DNA of 6,439 bases from an uncultured Eubacteriales bacterium (lineage in GTDB: Bacteria; Bacillota_A; Clostridia; Oscillospirales; CAG-272): positions 1 through 6,439 of the forward strand of contig USKS01000090.1 in NCBI GenBank assembly GCA_900555345.1, written 5' to 3'. A program made the translations under genes and the position numbers. Of the stretch, positions 5,177 to 6,439 are shown piece by piece (positions within the stretch are counted from its first letter, which is position 1; every line of letters begins with the position of its first letter). Below the pieces are notes generated by a model, which was not told the DNA's origin, did not search any database, and saw nothing but the letters and a program-made list of their open reading frames with translations.

Positions 5177-5191
5177 ACGGACAGAACGATC
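5177..5191 (+). repeat. Direct repeat copy B (15 bases)
   Basis: This is an exact second copy of the 15-base sequence at 5097-5111. It sits in a better hairpin than copy A: GGCACG (5174-5179) pairs with CGTGCC (5191-5196), and GACAGAACGAT forms the loop. Confidence 0.9.
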
Positions 5192-5381
5192 GTGCCCTGC
5201 GCGTGTGGGACGACTGTGCAGCGGGACAGCAAACTGCGCACGGGCGATACGGCTTGCGCTCCATTGAGCGCGGCGACAGCCGCGCGGCTTTGAGCGGATA
5301 CATCGGAAATTATACGGTACGGTCAGAATGGAACGGCGGCGCTTTTGTGCCGCGTGAAAAACGGTGCGGGAGAGAGTGCAG

Positions 5382-6182
5382 ATGGATCGGGAATATACAT
5401 ACATATCTTCAAGGCAGAATCCGACGGTTCAGCGCTTTGCCGCGCTGTCCTCACGAAAGAAGCGCGAGGAAGAGCGGCTGTTCTGCGCCGACGGCGTAAA
5501 GCTGTGCCGCGAGGCGCTCGGAAACTGCGGCGTGGCATATGCCGCGGTCATGGAGAGCCGCGCGGGAGACGGCGAGATAATGCGGCTCTGCCGCGAGTGC
5601 GGCGGAGAGATAATAGTGCTGTCAGACAGCGCCTTTGCAAAACTCAGCGCCGACAGCACCCCCGACGGACTTATGTTCGTGTGCCGTATGCCGGACGGCG
5701 ACGGCAGCATAGGAGAGAACGAGAGCGTTATAATGCTTGAGGCAGTGCGCGACCCGGGAAATGTGGGCACTATCATCCGCAGCGCGGCGGCTTTCGGATA
5801 TGACAGGGTCATCCTTGCCGACTGCGCCGACATATACAATCCCAAAACGCTTAGAGCCTCAATGGGTGCAGCGTTCAAACTGAAATTTACGGTGTGCTCC
5901 GACACGGCAAAGGCGGCGGAAATGCTGCACTCTCAGAACAGACTTATGATAGGCGCCGCTCTCGGCGACGAATCCATGGTCTGCGGCGGCGACCCCGTCG
6001 GCGCGCGCGACTGCATTGTTATAGGCAACGAGGGGCACGGACTGTCGGAAGCGGCGCTTGGCGCGTGCGACAGGATCATCAAAATACCCATGAGTTCAAG
6101 GACCGAGAGCCTTAATGCGGCGGCAGCCGCTGCGGTGCTCATGTGGGAGTACGGAAAATGCGGACGCACGTCTCTCGGATAA
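5382..6182 (+). CDS. SpoU/TrmH-family RNA 2'-O-ribose methyltransferase
   Basis: The 266-residue enzyme should methylate a ribose 2'-OH in rRNA or tRNA using S-adenosylmethionine bound in a trefoil knot. A substrate-binding domain (about 25-105, with LFCADGVKLCREAL) precedes the SPOUT domain. All three SpoU motifs are present: motif 1 EAVRDPGNVGTIIRSAAAFG (120-139, with the catalytic-type Arg in TIIR), motif 2 IVIGNEGHGLSE (212-223) and motif 3 IPMSSRTESLNAAAAAAV (235-252). Length and domain order match the Bacillus YsgA/RlmB-like group, which also lies near infC-rpmI-rplT in Firmicutes. The ATG at 5382 has GGGAGAG seven bases upstream; an in-frame GTG at 5364 lies before that site and is rejected. 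It follows the rplT terminator, so it needs its own promoter. The target nucleotide is unknown. Confidence 0.95.
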   Translation: MDREYTYISSRQNPTVQRFAALSSRKKREEERLFCADGVKLCREALGNCGVAYAAVMESRAGDGEIMRLCRECGGEIIVLSDSAFAKLSADSTPDGLMFVCRMPDGDGSIGENESVIMLEAVRDPGNVGTIIRSAAAFGYDRVILADCADIYNPKTLRASMGAAFKLKFTVCSDTAKAAEMLHSQNRLMIGAALGDESMVCGGDPVGARDCIVIGNEGHGLSEAALGACDRIIKIPMSSRTESLNAAAAAAVLMWEYGKCGRTSLG

Positions 6183-6261
6183 TTAAAGGGTGCGGATCAT
6201 ACCTCGGACTTCTTTTGAAAACGATAGAATAAAAACTTGATGAAAGGTCAGGTCCGATAAA

Positions 6262-6439
6262 ATGCGTAGAAAGGACAAACGTGTATACTGGCTGTGGCTG
6301 TCTCACGCCTGTGGGCAGGGTTCTGCCTGCGCCGTTGAGCTTGTCAGAAATTTCGGCGACGCCGAGGCGGTCTTCGATGCCGACGCGGACGAGCTGGACT
6401 CCTGCGGCGTGAAGATAGAAAAGCGCACGATGTCAAAGC
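6262..6439 (+). CDS. dprA: Probable DNA-processing protein DprA, N-terminal part (cut by the window end)
   Basis: Fifty-nine codons are visible before the window ends, with no stop. The fragment reads YWLWLSHACGQGSACAVELV (residues 9-28), then RNFGDAEAVFDADADEL. This is the pattern of the N-terminal helix-hairpin-helix (SAM-like) domain of DprA/Smf proteins, which load RecA on incoming single-stranded DNA during transformation. The Rossmann-like domain that would confirm it lies outside the window. The start is ATG at 6262, with a modest purine-rich site (CAGG, 6249-6252) 9 bases upstream. It lies 79 bases after the methyltransferase with no terminator between, so co-transcription is plausible. 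A TAGAAT at 6225-6230 lacks a matching -35. Confidence 0.7.
   Translation, partial: MRRKDKRVYWLWLSHACGQGSACAVELVRNFGDAEAVFDADADELDSCGVKIEKRTMSK

Larger units (their letters stand above)
5050..5381 (+). other. Gene-poor, G+C-rich intergenic region with several potential RNA hairpins
   Basis: No open frame here gives a protein-like sequence; all are Arg-rich and change frame freely. Several stems are visible: CGGAC/GTCCG (5098-5102, 5114-5118) inside GGCTG/CAGCC (5081-5085, 5120-5124); GGCACG/CGTGCC (5174-5179, 5191-5196); TGTGCAG/CTGCGCA with one wobble (5215-5221, 5234-5240); GCGCTC/GAGCGC (5256-5261, 5266-5271); the 12-base palindrome at 5278-5289; and GCGGCGC/GTGCCGC with a TTTT loop (5336-5342, 5347-5353). 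The region may be a non-coding RNA, a long leader of the methyltransferase gene or a decayed repeat. A weak promoter-like pair, TTGAGC (5290-5295) and TATACG (5311-5316) at 15-base spacing, could serve the methyltransferase. No known riboswitch or tRNA is recognised. Confidence 0.45.

Noticed and set aside
5034..5499. Several overlapping open frames of 77-149 codons across the rplT-methyltransferase gap, on both strands
   Set aside because: All translate to Arg-rich, low-information sequence without a good ribosome binding site, and the 15-base repeats fall in different frames. G+C-rich DNA has few stop codons.
6205..6256. CGGACTT...AGGTCCG distant complementarity and TAGAAT box before the dprA-like gene
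   Set aside because: The arms are 38 bases apart with a wobble pair, and the -10-like box has no -35 at a usable distance. Not distinguishable from chance.

Overview
The window looks like chromosomal core DNA from a Gram-positive anaerobe of the class Clostridia, probably a gut-type member of the Oscillospiraceae/Ruminococcaceae or a relative. This is an inference. It rests on strong AGGAGG-type ribosome binding sites, consensus sigma-A promoters, a moderate-to-high G+C content, a Firmicutes-style attenuated leader before infC-rpmI-rplT, and a TrmH-family methyltransferase and a dprA-like gene next to that operon. I see no hallmark of a phage, plasmid, insertion sequence or CRISPR array.

Left part (1-2733, all minus strand). 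A class III PLP-dependent aminotransferase (35-1405) follows a XerC/XerD-type tyrosine recombinase (1585-2733), with a gap of about 180 bases. The aminotransferase has its own strong promoter, and a perfect palindrome lies on its predicted transcription start. The recombinase has all catalytic residues plus an unusual low-complexity C-terminal tail.

Middle part (2734-5047, plus strand). A small unrecognised membrane protein gene (2904-3512) is divergent from the recombinase and ends in a three-copy 7-bp repeat that runs into a very strong hairpin terminator. Next comes the translation operon infC-rpmI-rplT (IF3, L35, L20). It is driven by a perfect TTGACA-17-TGnTATAAT promoter. A leader of about 150 bases contains several hairpins and an intrinsic terminator just before the infC ribosome binding site, as expected for an L20-autoregulated attenuator. 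infC has no usable ATG/GTG/TTG start and almost certainly begins at an AUA codon. The operon ends at a clear terminator (5011-5047).

Right part (5048-6439, plus strand). About 330 bases without a convincing gene hold several potential RNA hairpins and an exact 15-base direct repeat. Then come a SpoU/TrmH-family RNA ribose methyltransferase (5382-6182) and the first 59 codons of a probable dprA (6262 to the window end).

Functionally, the right two thirds is a translation and ribosome-biogenesis neighbourhood: initiation factor, two large-subunit proteins and an rRNA/tRNA methyltransferase. The left third is metabolic plus DNA recombination. The points most worth a second look are the AUA start and leader of infC, the structured intergenic region at 5050-5381, an 11-bp inverted repeat framing the infC promoter, and a dif-like half site beside the recombinase gene.
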